NCBI RefSeq assembly: GCF_000213055.1
Contig: NZ_CM001165.1
Coordinates: forward strand, 4,238,945 to 4,302,944
DNA from: Streptomyces sp. Tu6071
GTDB taxonomy: Bacteria; Actinomycetota; Actinomycetes; Streptomycetales; Streptomycetaceae
Length of the DNA stretch: 64,000 nucleotides
Direction of reading: 5' to 3'
Part shown: piece by piece, positions 1 through 9,421 of the stretch
Numbering within the stretch: the first letter of the stretch is position 1
Layout of the letters: each line of letters opens with the position of its first letter
The notes under the pieces: generated by a model
The model's input: the letters and a program-made list of their open reading frames with translations, nothing else
Database searches by the model: none
Told to the model about the DNA's origin: nothing
Translations under genes and position numbers: made by a program

Positions 1-1861
1 TGCTGGGTCGGTTGGGGTCGAAGACGAAGCGGCAGCCCGCGGCCCCGAGGGTGGGTGTCCAGTCGGACTTGGCGGTGGCGTCGCTCGCCTGGGCCTTCCA
101 GGAGAAGTTGCCGTTCGCGTCGTTCAGGTACTTGCTGAGCGTGGCCTTGGGGACCTTGACCTTCGCGATGGTCCCGGAGGTCACCGAGACGGTCTGGTCG
201 AAGAAGACCTTGGCCTTGTCGTCGTGGTGGCCGGTGGCCCAGAGGTGGAAGCGGGCGGTGACGGTGCCGCCGTCCTTGTCGCTGACCTTGGCGGTCAGGG
301 TGACGTCGGTGTTGCCGATGAGGCCGTAGGGCGCCGTGTCACCGCAGCCCTTGCTGTTCTTGGTCGACGGAATGGTGTCCAGCCCGGTGGGGGCGCTCGG
401 CGGTGTGTTGTAGGTGGTGGACATGACGGCGGACTTGGCGTCGAACTTCTTCCAGCCGTAGACGTCGCTCTCGTTGTCCGCCGACAGCTCCAGGGTGATC
501 GTGTTCCACTTGCTGGAGGCCGCGTCCTTGGCGCCCTTGGTGATGTCGAACGCGAGGTTGCCGCCCGGGCATCCGGAGCCCCAGCCCTTGGCGTCCGTGA
601 CGTCGTCCATCTTCTCGCGGCGCGTGGGGCGCTTGTTCCAGGTCGTGGAGGCGCCGATGACGGCGGTGCGCCACAGGTTGACCTTGCGCTTGGTGCACGA
701 CCAGGACCAGGTGTTCTTGATCCGGAACGTGGACTTGGTGACCTGCTTGTCCGTGTTCCACAGGTTCTTGGTGTTCATCCGGAAGTACGAGCGGGCCAGG
801 CCGTTGGTCTCGTCCTCGTAGCCCGCGCGCGCCTCGTTGGTCGTCTTGCCCGAGCCGCCCCAGCCGGCGCCGTTGAAGAACGAGCTGTTGGGGTACTTCT
901 TGTAGGCGATGGTCCAGGAGTAGCGGGAGCCGTCGACATAGGGGTCGATGTAGACCGGGTACTGGGTCTTCTCGCCGTTCAGCAGGTCCTGGTCCGGGTG
1001 AAGCCGCAAGTTGTCGCCGTCGATGCTCACGGGCATGGCCGCCTCGTTGGCGCCGTGCGGTGGTTCGAACTCGCTTGTGTCCGCGGCGGTGCCCGCCTCC
1101 TGGGCGGTGCGGGCAACGACGGGGTTCGAGGTGGTGGTGCTGTCCCACATGCGGGGCGTGGGCGCGGTGAAGACGAGCTGACCGGTGGGGTTGAGCGCGC
1201 TCATGTTGCCGTGCTCATCGGCCTGGAGTGACACGCCGTCGGACTCGAGGGCGTAGGTGAGGGTCTTCAGGGCGGGGTCGGAGGCCGCTTCGGGACTCTT
1301 GATGACGAGTAGCTGGGCGAAGCCGGTCGCTCCTGCCCGAAGCTTGAGGTCGACATCGGGAAGCACGTCGGGGTATGTGGCGGTGTCGTCGGCGATCGTC
1401 GGTGACGGCAGAGGCATGGGCCACGTGAAGGTCAGTGTGCGGCCGTCCCGCGTGATCGAGGCGAGCGTACGGTCGCCACCGCCCCCGAAGCGCATGCCGA
1501 CGCTCGTGGCCTGCGGCCGGAGCGCGCCGTCCGGCTCCCGGTGGAGCCGGGTGTCGATGTCGACGAACGCGCCATTCTGCCGCGTCCACTGGGCGACGGC
1601 GTACCGGTCCTCGGTGAACGTCCCGTCAGGGTTGGCGAACACCTGTGATGTCTCGGTCCTGCGCGCGAGCACCTCTACGGAGTCACCGTTGTCGGCCGCC
1701 TGTTGAGCTGCCTCGGCCTCCGGACTGTCCGCGAGGCCCTGCCCCTGAGAGGCCCCTGCTGCGGTGGCCGGCACGGCCGCGGCTGTGAGCGCCGATGCGG
1801 CAACAAGAGGCAGAAGAAGGCGAGTTGTAAATCTCTTCCGCCTCCAAAGAATTCTCTTCAT
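1..1861 (-). CDS. Secreted DNRLRE-type wall/surface protein, N-terminal part (runs off the window)
   Basis: Only the first 620 codons are visible because the gene reads leftward off the window. The ATG follows AGGAG by five bases. Residues 1-35 form a signal peptide: basic start MKRILWRRKRF, a hydrophobic core, then ATAAG. Around residue 300 the motif PVYIDP opens a region of about 180 residues that resembles the DNRLRE domain of secreted actinobacterial proteins; from about residue 485 a Pro-led segment (PPSAPTGL) suggests an Ig/Fn3-like module, so a LamG-type or RHS-type C-terminus may follow beyond the edge. The gene is divergent from the giant RHS gene, an arrangement known in Streptomyces. 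The role is inferred to be extracellular, perhaps with the RHS protein. The family call is by motif and context only. Confidence 0.75.
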   Translation of the reverse strand, partial: MKRILWRRKRFTTRLLLPLVAASALTAAAVPATAAGASQGQGLADSPEAEAAQQAADNGDSVEVLARRTETSQVFANPDGTFTEDRYAVAQWTRQNGAFVDIDTRLHREPDGALRPQATSVGMRFGGGGDRTLASITRDGRTLTFTWPMPLPSPTIADDTATYPDVLPDVDLKLRAGATGFAQLLVIKSPEAASDPALKTLTYALESDGVSLQADEHGNMSALNPTGQLVFTAPTPRMWDSTTTSNPVVARTAQEAGTAADTSEFEPPHGANEAAMPVSIDGDNLRLHPDQDLLNGEKTQYPVYIDPYVDGSRYSWTIAYKKYPNSSFFNGAGWGGSGKTTNEARAGYEDETNGLARSYFRMNTKNLWNTDKQVTKSTFRIKNTWSWSCTKRKVNLWRTAVIGASTTWNKRPTRREKMDDVTDAKGWGSGCPGGNLAFDITKGAKDAASSKWNTITLELSADNESDVYGWKKFDAKSAVMSTTYNTPPSAPTGLDTIPSTKNSKGCGDTAPYGLIGNTDVTLTAKVSDKDGGTVTARFHLWATGHHDDKAKVFFDQTVSVTSGTIAKVKVPKATLSKYLNDANGNFSWKAQASDATAKSDWTPTLGAAGCRFVFDPNRPS

Positions 1862-2033
1862 TACTTCTCCTATACGTGACCTTCACGAATGCGATCGCGG
1901 CGGACTTTACCTCCCCGGTGCCAGGGGTGCGTGGCCTGGCCCGCTGCGCGGCGGCAGCTTAGCGCTCGCTTCTGTCCACTTTATGGAGATTTTCGCGGTG
2001 CATGTCAGCCCAAAATGCCAGATGGGCTTCCCG

Positions 2034-2061
2034 TGTTGCTATTCCATGAGGAATAACAACA
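2034..2061. promoter_or_regulatory. Imperfect 28-bp palindrome in the divergent promoter region
   Basis: TGTTGCTATTCC, a four-base ATGA loop, then GGAATAACAACA: 11 of 12 positions pair. It lies in the AT-rich 320-bp gap between the secreted DNRLRE-type gene and the RHS gene. It could be a regulator operator or an RNA hairpin in the RHS leader. The regulator is unknown. Confidence 0.5.
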
Positions 2062-2181
2062 TTTGCGACATTCTAAGTGTGTGCGGGTCGAAATTAGATG
2101 AGAGTCTGGTGGCATCTTTCGCGAAGTCCTTTACTGTTGCTAAATTTTCCGACTGCATATTGTGAAGAGGAAGGGTGTGTT

Positions 2182-5100
2182 GTGCTCGAAAAGCGAAGAG
2201 CCTCGCGGGGTGGAGGACGCCGTCGTGAGACGGGCCCGGGGAGAGGCCGACGACGGATCAGGTGGGTGGCCGGTGGCCTCGCCGGTCTGCTGGGCGCGGG
2301 GCTCATCGGAGGGCCTGTGGCTGAGGCGGCCGGGCTGAACCTGGTGGACCTTGTGCGGCAGAAACCCGTGCCGACCTCTGACGCGAAGACACATGGTCTC
2401 CAGATCAAGGACGAGACGCAGGGGCGTGCGTGGAAAGCCCCCGAAGTTGCCTGGCCGAAGGCCGGCGCCACCGCCGTGACGCTGCCCGGGACGGGGCGGA
2501 CGCGGGTGAAGGCCGATGGCTTGCCCGTCGAGATACGTCGCGCGAAGGCACAGGAGGGACCGAGCAAGGCTGACGTCCAGCTCCTGGACCGCGAGACGTC
2601 GCGGCGCATGGGCATCGAGGGGATGGTCCTCGCCGTGCGCCCGACCGCGGGCATGGCGGGCAAGGCCAACGTGCGGGTGGATTACCGGGCGATCCGTGGA
2701 GCGTACGGAGCCGACTGGGCCTCGCGGCTGACGCTGAAGCGGCTGCCCGACTGCGCGCTCGACGCACCGGGTTCCGCCCACTGCGGCACGGGCGAACCAC
2801 TCGCCTCGGTCGTGAACGACACTGCCGCCGGTACCGTCTCCGGAAACGTCTCCCTCGGCAAGGCTGAGAGGGAAACACAGGCCGACCCGGTAACGACCGC
2901 GCCGTCCACGACCCGCTCGGCGACGGGTCTTTCGGCTGCGCGCGGTACGGTCCTGCTGGCCGCGACGGCGTCCGCGTCGGGTGCTGCCGGTGACTTCGGT
3001 GCCACGTCGCTGGCTCCTTCGTCGAACTGGTCGGCCGGTGGCTCCAACGGTGGTTTCACGTGGTCGTACGATCTCGACACCCCTGAGGTCCCGGGCGGTG
3101 TCGAGCCCGAACTATCGCTCGGCTACAACTCGCAGTCGGTGGACGGCCGTACGGCGGCGACGAACAATCAGGCCAACTGGATCGGTGACGGCTGGTCGAT
3201 GGAGCCGGGCTACATCGAGCGCCGGTACATCTCCTGTTCGGACGACGTGAAGGACGGCAATGGCACCGACAAGAGCGGTGACCAGTGCTGGAAGTCGGAC
3301 AACGCGGTCCTGAACCTCGGTGGCCAGTCGAATGTGCTCGTCAAGGACGACACGAGCGGTCAGTGGCACCTGGAGAGCGACGACGGCACGAAGGTCGCCA
3401 AGCTCAGCAGCACGGACCGGGGCAACGGCGACAACGACGGCGAGTACTGGCGGGTGACCACGCCGGACGGCACGCGCTACTACTTCGGCTACAACCGCCT
3501 GCCCGGCTGGAGCAGCGGCAAGCCGGAGACGAACTCGACGTGGAACGCGCCGGTGTTCGGCAACCAGAAGGGCGAGCCCTGCCACGCGGACGCGTACAAG
3601 GACTCGTGGTGCCAGCAGGGGTGGCGGTGGAACCTCGACTACGTCGTGGACCCGCACGACGACGCGATGGCCTACTACTGGCAGAAGGAGTCCAACTTCT
3701 ACGGCCGCAACGTCAACCCGGACACGGGTGCGTCGACGGCGACCACCTACGACCGTGGCGGCTGGCTCGACCACGTCGACTACGGGCTGCGCGCCGACTC
3801 CGTTTACAGCGAGAAGGCCGCCGCCAAGGTCGCGTTCACGACCTCGGAGCGGTGCCTGAGCGACTGCGGCACCTTCGACTCCGCGCACGCGAAGAACTGG
3901 CCGGATGTCCCCTTCGACCGGTACTGCAAGAGCGGCGAGGAGTGCAAGGACCGCTACTCGCCGTCGTTCTGGACGCGTAAGCGGCTCACGAAGATCGACA
4001 CCTCGGTTCTCGTCGGCGACGCCTACAAGCCGGTCGACTCCTGGGCGCTGGCGCATCAGTTCCCGTCCACGGGGGACGGTTCCTCTCCCGCACTGTGGCT
4101 CGCTTCGATCGAGCGGACAGGTCACACCGGCACGGGCGATGTGACGCTGCCGAAGGTGACGTTCAAGGGTCAGCAGCTCGCCAACCGTGTGGAGGGGGCC
4201 ACGACCGGTGGCCGCCCCGATCCCGTACCGCCACTGGTCCGCTACCGCGTCTACGCGGTGAACACCGAGTCGGGTTCGACGCTCGGTGTCACGTACTCGG
4301 CCCCGGACTGCAAGCCGGGCGTCATGCCCAAGCCGGAGTCCAACAACCGGCGTTGCTACCCGGTGATCTGGTCCCCGCCCGACTCCCCGGGCGCGGAGTA
4401 CGAGCCGTACCTGGACTGGTTCCACTCCTACGTCGTCACTCAGGTCCTGGAGAGCGACAACACCGGCGGCGCTCCGGTCAAGGAGACGGACTACAGCTAC
4501 CTGGACGGGATGGGCTGGGCGAAGGAGGAGGCCGACGAGTTCACGAAGGCCAAGTACCTCACCTACGGCGACCGCAAGGGCTACGGCCGTGTCCAGGTCC
4601 GTACCGGCGCCCCCGCCGAGGGCAAGCAGACCCTGACCGAGTACCGCTACTTCCGCGGCATCAAGGACGCCAAAGTCACCGATCACGAGGGCACCGCGGT
4701 CACCGACCACCCGGCCTTCGCCGGTATGACCCGTGAGGAAGCCACGTACAGCCAGGACGGCGGCACCCTCGAATCCACCACGAGCTACACCCCGTGGCAC
4801 TCGGCAGCTACCGCCACCCACAAGCGCGAGGGGCTGCCCACGCAGTACGCGTACGCGACCGGCGGCGCCACCGACGTCTCCCGCACGTCGCTGGGCGAGG
4901 GCAAGTGGCGTACGACGCGTACCGAGCGCACCTTCGACGACAACGGCCAGCCGCTCACGGAGTCGGAGCTGGGCGACACCGCGAGGGGCGGCGACGAGGA
5001 GTGCACCACCACCTCGTACGCCAAGAACGTGGACAAGAACATCCTCACCCTCGTCAAGGAGGTCAAGACCACCGCCAAGGCCTGCGGCGAGTCCACCTCC

Positions 5101-8100
5101 CTGCCCGACGACCTCATATCCGTCGAGCGGCACTACTACGACGGCGCCACCAGCCTCGACACCGCACCCGCCACGGGTGACGTGACACGCCTGGACGAAC
5201 AGGACGACAAGGGCACCGGCTACCTCACCACTGCCACCCACACCTACGACCAGCACGGCCGTGAGCTGAGCGAAACGGACGCGGACGGCAAGACGAGCAA
5301 GACCGCCTACACCCCGGCCACGCTCGCCGCGCCGACCAAGGTCACCGAGACGAACGCGCTCGGCCACGTCACCACCACCGAGTACGATCCCGCCCGCAAC
5401 CTGGCGACCGGTGTCGTGGACCCCAACGGCAAGCGCGCCGACGCCGAGTACGACGGCCTCGGCCGCACCCTGCGCGCCTGGACACCGGCCTGGCCCAAGA
5501 GCGCCCATGCCACACAGCCGGTCCAGGAGTTCGCGTACACCGTCTCCACCACGGCGGCGAACGCCGTCGCGACCAAGTCGCTCCAGTACGACGGCTCCTA
5601 TGTCACCACCTACGACATCCTCGACGGCCTGCTCCGTAGCCGCGAGACCCAGGCGCCCGCGTACGGTACGAAGAACCGTCTGATCACCGAGACGCTCTAC
5701 GACACCCGCGGCAACGCGTACAAGAGCTACGACTCCTACTACGCGGACGGTGCCCCCGCGGCCGCGCTGACCAGTACACCGGACAACAAGGTCCCGTCCA
5801 TGACGGAGAACCTGTACGACGGGCAGAACCGCGTCACCGATTCCATCTCCCGCAAGTTCGGCGACGAGACCTGGCGCACCCGCACCCAGTACGCGGGAGA
5901 CCGCACCACGGTCATCCCGCCGGCGGGCGGCAAGGCGACCACGACGGTCACCGACGCCCTCGGGCGCACGAGTGAGCTGTACGAGTACACGAACGCGGCC
6001 CGCACGGCCTCGCAGAAGACCTCGTACACGTACGGCAAGTGGGACGAGCCGGTGAAGGTCACCGACCCGGCCGGCAACACCTGGACCCACACCTTCGACG
6101 CGCGCGGCCAGGAGGTCCGCACCGACGACCCCGACAAGGGCACGACGACGACCGGCTACGACAAGCTCGGGCGCGCCACGGCGGTCACCGACGCGCGAGG
6201 CATCACGCTGACCACCACCTACGACGCGCTCGGCCGTGAGACATCGGTCAAGAAGGGGTCCACGACCCTGACCAGCCGCGTGTGGGACACGGTCGCCAAG
6301 GGCCAGCCCACTTCGAGCACCCGAGTGGTGGACGGCAAGGAGTACACGAGCGCGACGACCGCGTACAACGACGATTACCAGCCCACCGCCAGCACCGTCA
6401 CCATCCCCGACCAGGCCGGACCGGTCGCGGGCACGTACGACTGGACGTTCGGGTACAACAAGTACACCGGACAACGGGAATGGGTGAAGCAGCCCGCTGT
6501 CGGCAACCTGCCCAGCGAACGCGTCACCAGCGTCTACGGCGAGGGAAACCTGCCCTTCAAGACGACCGCGGGAGCCCTCGTCCTGGTCAACAACACCACG
6601 CGTGACGCCTGGGCCCGCCCGACCCGGCTCGAATTCGGGCCGCTCGGCAAGAGGCTCTATCGCAGCCGGATCTACGACGAGCAGACCGGTCGCCTCACCC
6701 GGCAGATCACCGACCGGGACCTCGCCCCGCAGCGTGTGGACGACTCGTCGTGGACGTACGACGACGCGGGGAACATCACCTCGCTCACGACCGCGTCCGG
6801 GCAGGACACGGCCCGCACGGTCGACACGCAGTGCTACACCCAGGACGCACTCGGCCAGCTAACCGAGGCCTGGACGGCCACGAAGGACTGCACGGCCAAG
6901 CCCTCCTCGGCCACGGTCGGCGGCCCCGCCGCGTACTGGCAGTCCTTCACCTACGACGCGGTCGGCAACCGCACCGAGCAGGTCGATCACCAGAGCGGAG
7001 CGACCACCACCTACACGCAGCCCGAGCCCGGCAAGACGTTGCCGCACGCGGTCCAGACCGCGACGGTCAAAGGAGGCGCGGACGACGGCCGCAAGGACAC
7101 CTTCGGCTACGACAAGGCGGGCAACACCACCACGCGCGCGCTCGGCACCCGTGCGCAGTCTCTGGTCTGGGACGACGAGCAGCACCTGAAGTCGCTCACC
7201 GAGAACGGCAAGAGCACCGATTACGTCTACGACGCGGATGGCTCACGCCTCGTCGCCCACCAAGCGGACGGCAGCACGACCCTGAGCCTGCCAGGCGGCA
7301 ACGAACTCACCGTCACCGCAGCGGGGGCCAAGGACGCCACCCGCTACTACACCCACGGCGACGAGACCGTGGCCGTGCGCACAGGGAAGGGATTCAGCTA
7401 CCTCATCAACGACCACCAGGGCACGGCGCTGACCGCCGTCACCGCCGGAACCCTCCTCATCACCCGCCGCCGCCAACTCCCCTTCGGCCAGTCCCGCTCG
7501 GAGGACTCCGAAACCATCCCCGGCACCCGAGGCTTCGTCGGCGGCACCGACGACCCCACCGGACTCGTCCACCTGGGCGCCCGCGAATACGACCCCACCC
7601 TCGGCCGCTTCCTCTCCGTCGACCCCGTCATCGACGAAACCGACCCGGCCCAGATGAACGCCTACTCCTACGCCCACAACAACCCCATCACCCAGGCCGA
7701 CCCCGACGGTCTCCGCCCCGACGGCCCCGCGGGCGGCGCCACCTACAACGACGACCGCTGGGCAGCCGACCGCGGCATGACCGCCGGCTACACCAAGAAG
7801 AACGGCAAATGGGTCTGGAACCAGACCCCCAAGAAGGACAAGGCATCCCAGAAGAAATACGCCGCCTACAAGGCCAGCCCCAGCACCTACAAGGTCTTCC
7901 ACTACGACGCCAAGAAGGCGGCCGCAGCAAAGGCCCAGGCGAAGAAGCGCGCAGACAAGAGAAGAGCGGAAGAGAAAAAGAAAGCCGACGCTGAACGCCG
8001 CAAAAAAGACGGTATATGGGGGTCCCTCAAGAAGGGGAACTGGGGGAACGCGTTGACAAACCTGAAAGAAGACAGCACACAGGCGGCCGCTGACGCGGCG

Positions 8101-8457
8101 AAATGGACATGGAAAAACAGGGGCACCATCGTAAAGGTCGCGGGCGGAGCCGCCTTTGTGGCCTGTACCGTTGGCACTGCAGGAATTTGTGCACCGATCG
8201 CTGGGGGTGCTTTCGCCCTTTCTGTTGGCAACCGGTCATATAGCCTCGCAACCAGTAGAAGGTCCACGAAGGACTGGCTGGCCTTCGGCTCAGGCGTTGC
8301 TTTCGACACCGTGGGGTGGCGTGTTAACGCAGTTCGCGAGCCTGCCCTCTTCGTAAAGGGTGGACTGAAATTCCTGCCCAGTATATCGACGCGGGCGGGG
8401 CAGGCGAGACTTTACCAACAGACCGCTGCGCTCACGTGGGGAACCTTGGGCTGGTAG
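2182..8457 (+). CDS. RHS/YD-repeat polymorphic toxin-like secreted protein
   Basis: The start is GTG at 2182, six bases after GAGGAAGGG; an upstream in-frame ATG at 2098 has no such site. The product has 2,091 residues. A basic stretch and hydrophobic segment (about 20-50, ending PVAEAA) look like a Sec/Tat signal. An SpvB-like region starts near residue 270. YD/RHS repeats such as TYDALGR and GYDKLGR run from about 1010 to 1750. The RHS core (LGAREYDPTLGRFLSVDP) lies near 1800 and the family-typical DPDGL ends at about 1842. The remaining 250 residues are the variable tip: a Lys/Ala/Glu-rich stretch (1910-1946), a long hydrophobic segment (about 1982-2017), and a 75-residue tail. Base composition falls from about nt 7900 onward, as expected of an exchangeable toxin tip. 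I recognise no toxin fold in the tip. Delivery and target are unknown. Confidence 0.9.
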   Translation: MLEKRRASRGGGRRRETGPGRGRRRIRWVAGGLAGLLGAGLIGGPVAEAAGLNLVDLVRQKPVPTSDAKTHGLQIKDETQGRAWKAPEVAWPKAGATAVTLPGTGRTRVKADGLPVEIRRAKAQEGPSKADVQLLDRETSRRMGIEGMVLAVRPTAGMAGKANVRVDYRAIRGAYGADWASRLTLKRLPDCALDAPGSAHCGTGEPLASVVNDTAAGTVSGNVSLGKAERETQADPVTTAPSTTRSATGLSAARGTVLLAATASASGAAGDFGATSLAPSSNWSAGGSNGGFTWSYDLDTPEVPGGVEPELSLGYNSQSVDGRTAATNNQANWIGDGWSMEPGYIERRYISCSDDVKDGNGTDKSGDQCWKSDNAVLNLGGQSNVLVKDDTSGQWHLESDDGTKVAKLSSTDRGNGDNDGEYWRVTTPDGTRYYFGYNRLPGWSSGKPETNSTWNAPVFGNQKGEPCHADAYKDSWCQQGWRWNLDYVVDPHDDAMAYYWQKESNFYGRNVNPDTGASTATTYDRGGWLDHVDYGLRADSVYSEKAAAKVAFTTSERCLSDCGTFDSAHAKNWPDVPFDRYCKSGEECKDRYSPSFWTRKRLTKIDTSVLVGDAYKPVDSWALAHQFPSTGDGSSPALWLASIERTGHTGTGDVTLPKVTFKGQQLANRVEGATTGGRPDPVPPLVRYRVYAVNTESGSTLGVTYSAPDCKPGVMPKPESNNRRCYPVIWSPPDSPGAEYEPYLDWFHSYVVTQVLESDNTGGAPVKETDYSYLDGMGWAKEEADEFTKAKYLTYGDRKGYGRVQVRTGAPAEGKQTLTEYRYFRGIKDAKVTDHEGTAVTDHPAFAGMTREEATYSQDGGTLESTTSYTPWHSAATATHKREGLPTQYAYATGGATDVSRTSLGEGKWRTTRTERTFDDNGQPLTESELGDTARGGDEECTTTSYAKNVDKNILTLVKEVKTTAKACGESTSLPDDLISVERHYYDGATSLDTAPATGDVTRLDEQDDKGTGYLTTATHTYDQHGRELSETDADGKTSKTAYTPATLAAPTKVTETNALGHVTTTEYDPARNLATGVVDPNGKRADAEYDGLGRTLRAWTPAWPKSAHATQPVQEFAYTVSTTAANAVATKSLQYDGSYVTTYDILDGLLRSRETQAPAYGTKNRLITETLYDTRGNAYKSYDSYYADGAPAAALTSTPDNKVPSMTENLYDGQNRVTDSISRKFGDETWRTRTQYAGDRTTVIPPAGGKATTTVTDALGRTSELYEYTNAARTASQKTSYTYGKWDEPVKVTDPAGNTWTHTFDARGQEVRTDDPDKGTTTTGYDKLGRATAVTDARGITLTTTYDALGRETSVKKGSTTLTSRVWDTVAKGQPTSSTRVVDGKEYTSATTAYNDDYQPTASTVTIPDQAGPVAGTYDWTFGYNKYTGQREWVKQPAVGNLPSERVTSVYGEGNLPFKTTAGALVLVNNTTRDAWARPTRLEFGPLGKRLYRSRIYDEQTGRLTRQITDRDLAPQRVDDSSWTYDDAGNITSLTTASGQDTARTVDTQCYTQDALGQLTEAWTATKDCTAKPSSATVGGPAAYWQSFTYDAVGNRTEQVDHQSGATTTYTQPEPGKTLPHAVQTATVKGGADDGRKDTFGYDKAGNTTTRALGTRAQSLVWDDEQHLKSLTENGKSTDYVYDADGSRLVAHQADGSTTLSLPGGNELTVTAAGAKDATRYYTHGDETVAVRTGKGFSYLINDHQGTALTAVTAGTLLITRRRQLPFGQSRSEDSETIPGTRGFVGGTDDPTGLVHLGAREYDPTLGRFLSVDPVIDETDPAQMNAYSYAHNNPITQADPDGLRPDGPAGGATYNDDRWAADRGMTAGYTKKNGKWVWNQTPKKDKASQKKYAAYKASPSTYKVFHYDAKKAAAAKAQAKKRADKRRAEEKKKADAERRKKDGIWGSLKKGNWGNALTNLKEDSTQAAADAAKWTWKNRGTIVKVAGGAAFVACTVGTAGICAPIAGGAFALSVGNRSYSLATSRRSTKDWLAFGSGVAFDTVGWRVNAVREPALFVKGGLKFLPSISTRAGQARLYQQTAALTWGTLGW

Positions 8458-8529
8458 AATTCGGATACGGTCGGCGGGAAATCTGGCCGAAGAGTACCCG
8501 CCGGCCGTCCCGATCGCAGGGAGAAGGGT

Positions 8530-8811
8530 ATGAAATCAATGAAGCTTGGCCTGACTGTTACTCCTGCGGGCATTCCTGTTGGAGGGGGGATCGTTATTCT
8601 GGTGCTGTGCGCCCTCCTCGTTTGGGACTCCCTCAGGCTCCCTGCGGGCGCTTGGTATCGATGGCTAATGCCTATCGGTTTCTGCCTTATTGTTGCGGCA
8701 ATTGTCCTGAATTGGTATTGGGTGATTGCTGTCGGTGCGGTAGCTATGGGAATCGGATTGTCGGCAGGGAAGTCATACCGGCAGAAAAAGGAAACATTTC
8801 GCGGATTCTGA
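8530..8811 (+). CDS. Small two-helix membrane protein, candidate immunity protein of the RHS tip
   Basis: The 93-residue product starts at ATG 8530 directly behind a strong site (GGGAGAAGGGT). It has two clear membrane segments: GGGIVILVLCALLVW near residues 20-34 and GFCLIVAAIVLNWYWVIAVG near 49-68, then a short basic tail. It begins 72 bp after the RHS stop codon, is on the same strand and has the same lowered GC content as the RHS tip. Established knowledge: RHS toxin genes are usually followed at once by the gene for their immunity protein, and toxins that act on or in membranes tend to have membrane immunity proteins. Immunity is therefore the natural guess, but no family is recognised. 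Confidence 0.65.
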   Translation: MKSMKLGLTVTPAGIPVGGGIVILVLCALLVWDSLRLPAGAWYRWLMPIGFCLIVAAIVLNWYWVIAVGAVAMGIGLSAGKSYRQKKETFRGF

Positions 8812-8959
8812 GGCGGGTGCAGCGGTTTCATTCGGCTTCTGCATGATGAGCGGCGAACACGGAAACCTGCGACCCGGCCGAGTTGTCCGCCTTTCGGTGG
8901 ATCTTCGCGCCCCATGCCGAGGCGTCGCCGCCGACCGGCTGGGAGGCGGTGCGGATCCT

Positions 8960-9081
8960 CGAACCAGGCCGGGCCCGCCGACTGGGATTATGTTCGACGC
9001 GCCTACATTGGCCACGTTCGGCTGGGGCAACTGGATCTGAAGAACTTTCGTTACCCGCCCCCCATCGAAGCCAGACGATAA
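8960..9081 (+). pseudogene. Orphan coding fragment 1 (C-terminal end of a displaced tip or immunity gene)
   Basis: An open frame with protein-like composition reads CGSSNQAGPADWDYVRRAYI and goes on through GHVRLGQLDLKNFRYPPPI to a TAA at 9079-9081. It has no start codon or ribosome-binding site, and a different frame (WIFAPHAEASPPTGWEAVRI, from about 8890) looks coding just upstream, so this is probably a frameshifted remnant. I do not recognise the family. Its position behind an RHS gene and its moderate GC content suggest a displaced RHS-tip or immunity cassette. Confidence 0.4.
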
Positions 9082-9140
9082 AGCGGGGATGCGCGCTTCG
9101 CCATCTGCTGACCTCTGAGCCTCGGGTGGGGGCGTGAAGC

Positions 9141-9263
9141 GTGCCCGTATCCGAGGAATTCCTAATGAATTTGAAGCAGTATAGAATGAAAAATCGTGAC
9201 CGTGAGGTATTGGCTAGGGCGTCTTGGCGCTATAAACGGGGTGCGGAAATTCCTCCCTACTAG
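9141..9263 (+). CDS. Orphan 40-codon open frame (fragment 2), possible relic
   Basis: From GTG 9141 the frame reads PVSEEFLMNLKQYRMKN and then DREVLARASWRYKRGAEIPPY to a TAG. The residue mix is protein-like and the stretch is AT-richer than its neighbours. The ribosome-binding site is weak and the product is very short, so this is more likely the surviving end of a longer gene than an independent small protein. It sits between two other orphan fragments behind the RHS gene. Function unknown. Confidence 0.35.
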   Translation: MPVSEEFLMNLKQYRMKNRDREVLARASWRYKRGAEIPPY

Positions 9264-9290
9264 CCGCCACGCCCGCGACGTTTCATGTAA

Positions 9291-9407
9291 GGGTCAAAAG
9301 ATGCTCCTCAGGTCGGCAGGCTTTTCCAGTGGGGCAGCTACGCCAACAACGTCGTCCTTGGATGGGCCGGATGCGGCACAAAAATGAATGCGCCACAATG
9401 GTGCTGA
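9291..9407 (+). pseudogene. Orphan RHS-toxin-like C-terminal fragment 3
   Basis: Open frame of 38 codons without a start codon, opened by a TAA at 9288-9290. It reads GSKDAPQVGRLFQWGSYANN and ends VVLGWAGCGTKMNAPQWC before TGA at 9405-9407. Such a Trp/Gly/Cys-rich end looks like the last residues of a secreted toxin tip. The stop lies only 14 bp before the start of an intact small membrane protein gene, which is the normal spacing for a toxin followed by its immunity gene. I infer a displaced (orphan) tip that has lost its RHS core. Confidence 0.5.
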
Positions 9408-9421
9408 GGAGCGAGACTGTC

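Noticed and set aside
3112..6474. 1,120-codon open frame antisense to the RHS gene
   Set aside because: High third-position GC in the RHS gene keeps the antisense frame open. Its Arg/Val/Gly-rich translation has no motif, and the RHS frame is well supported.
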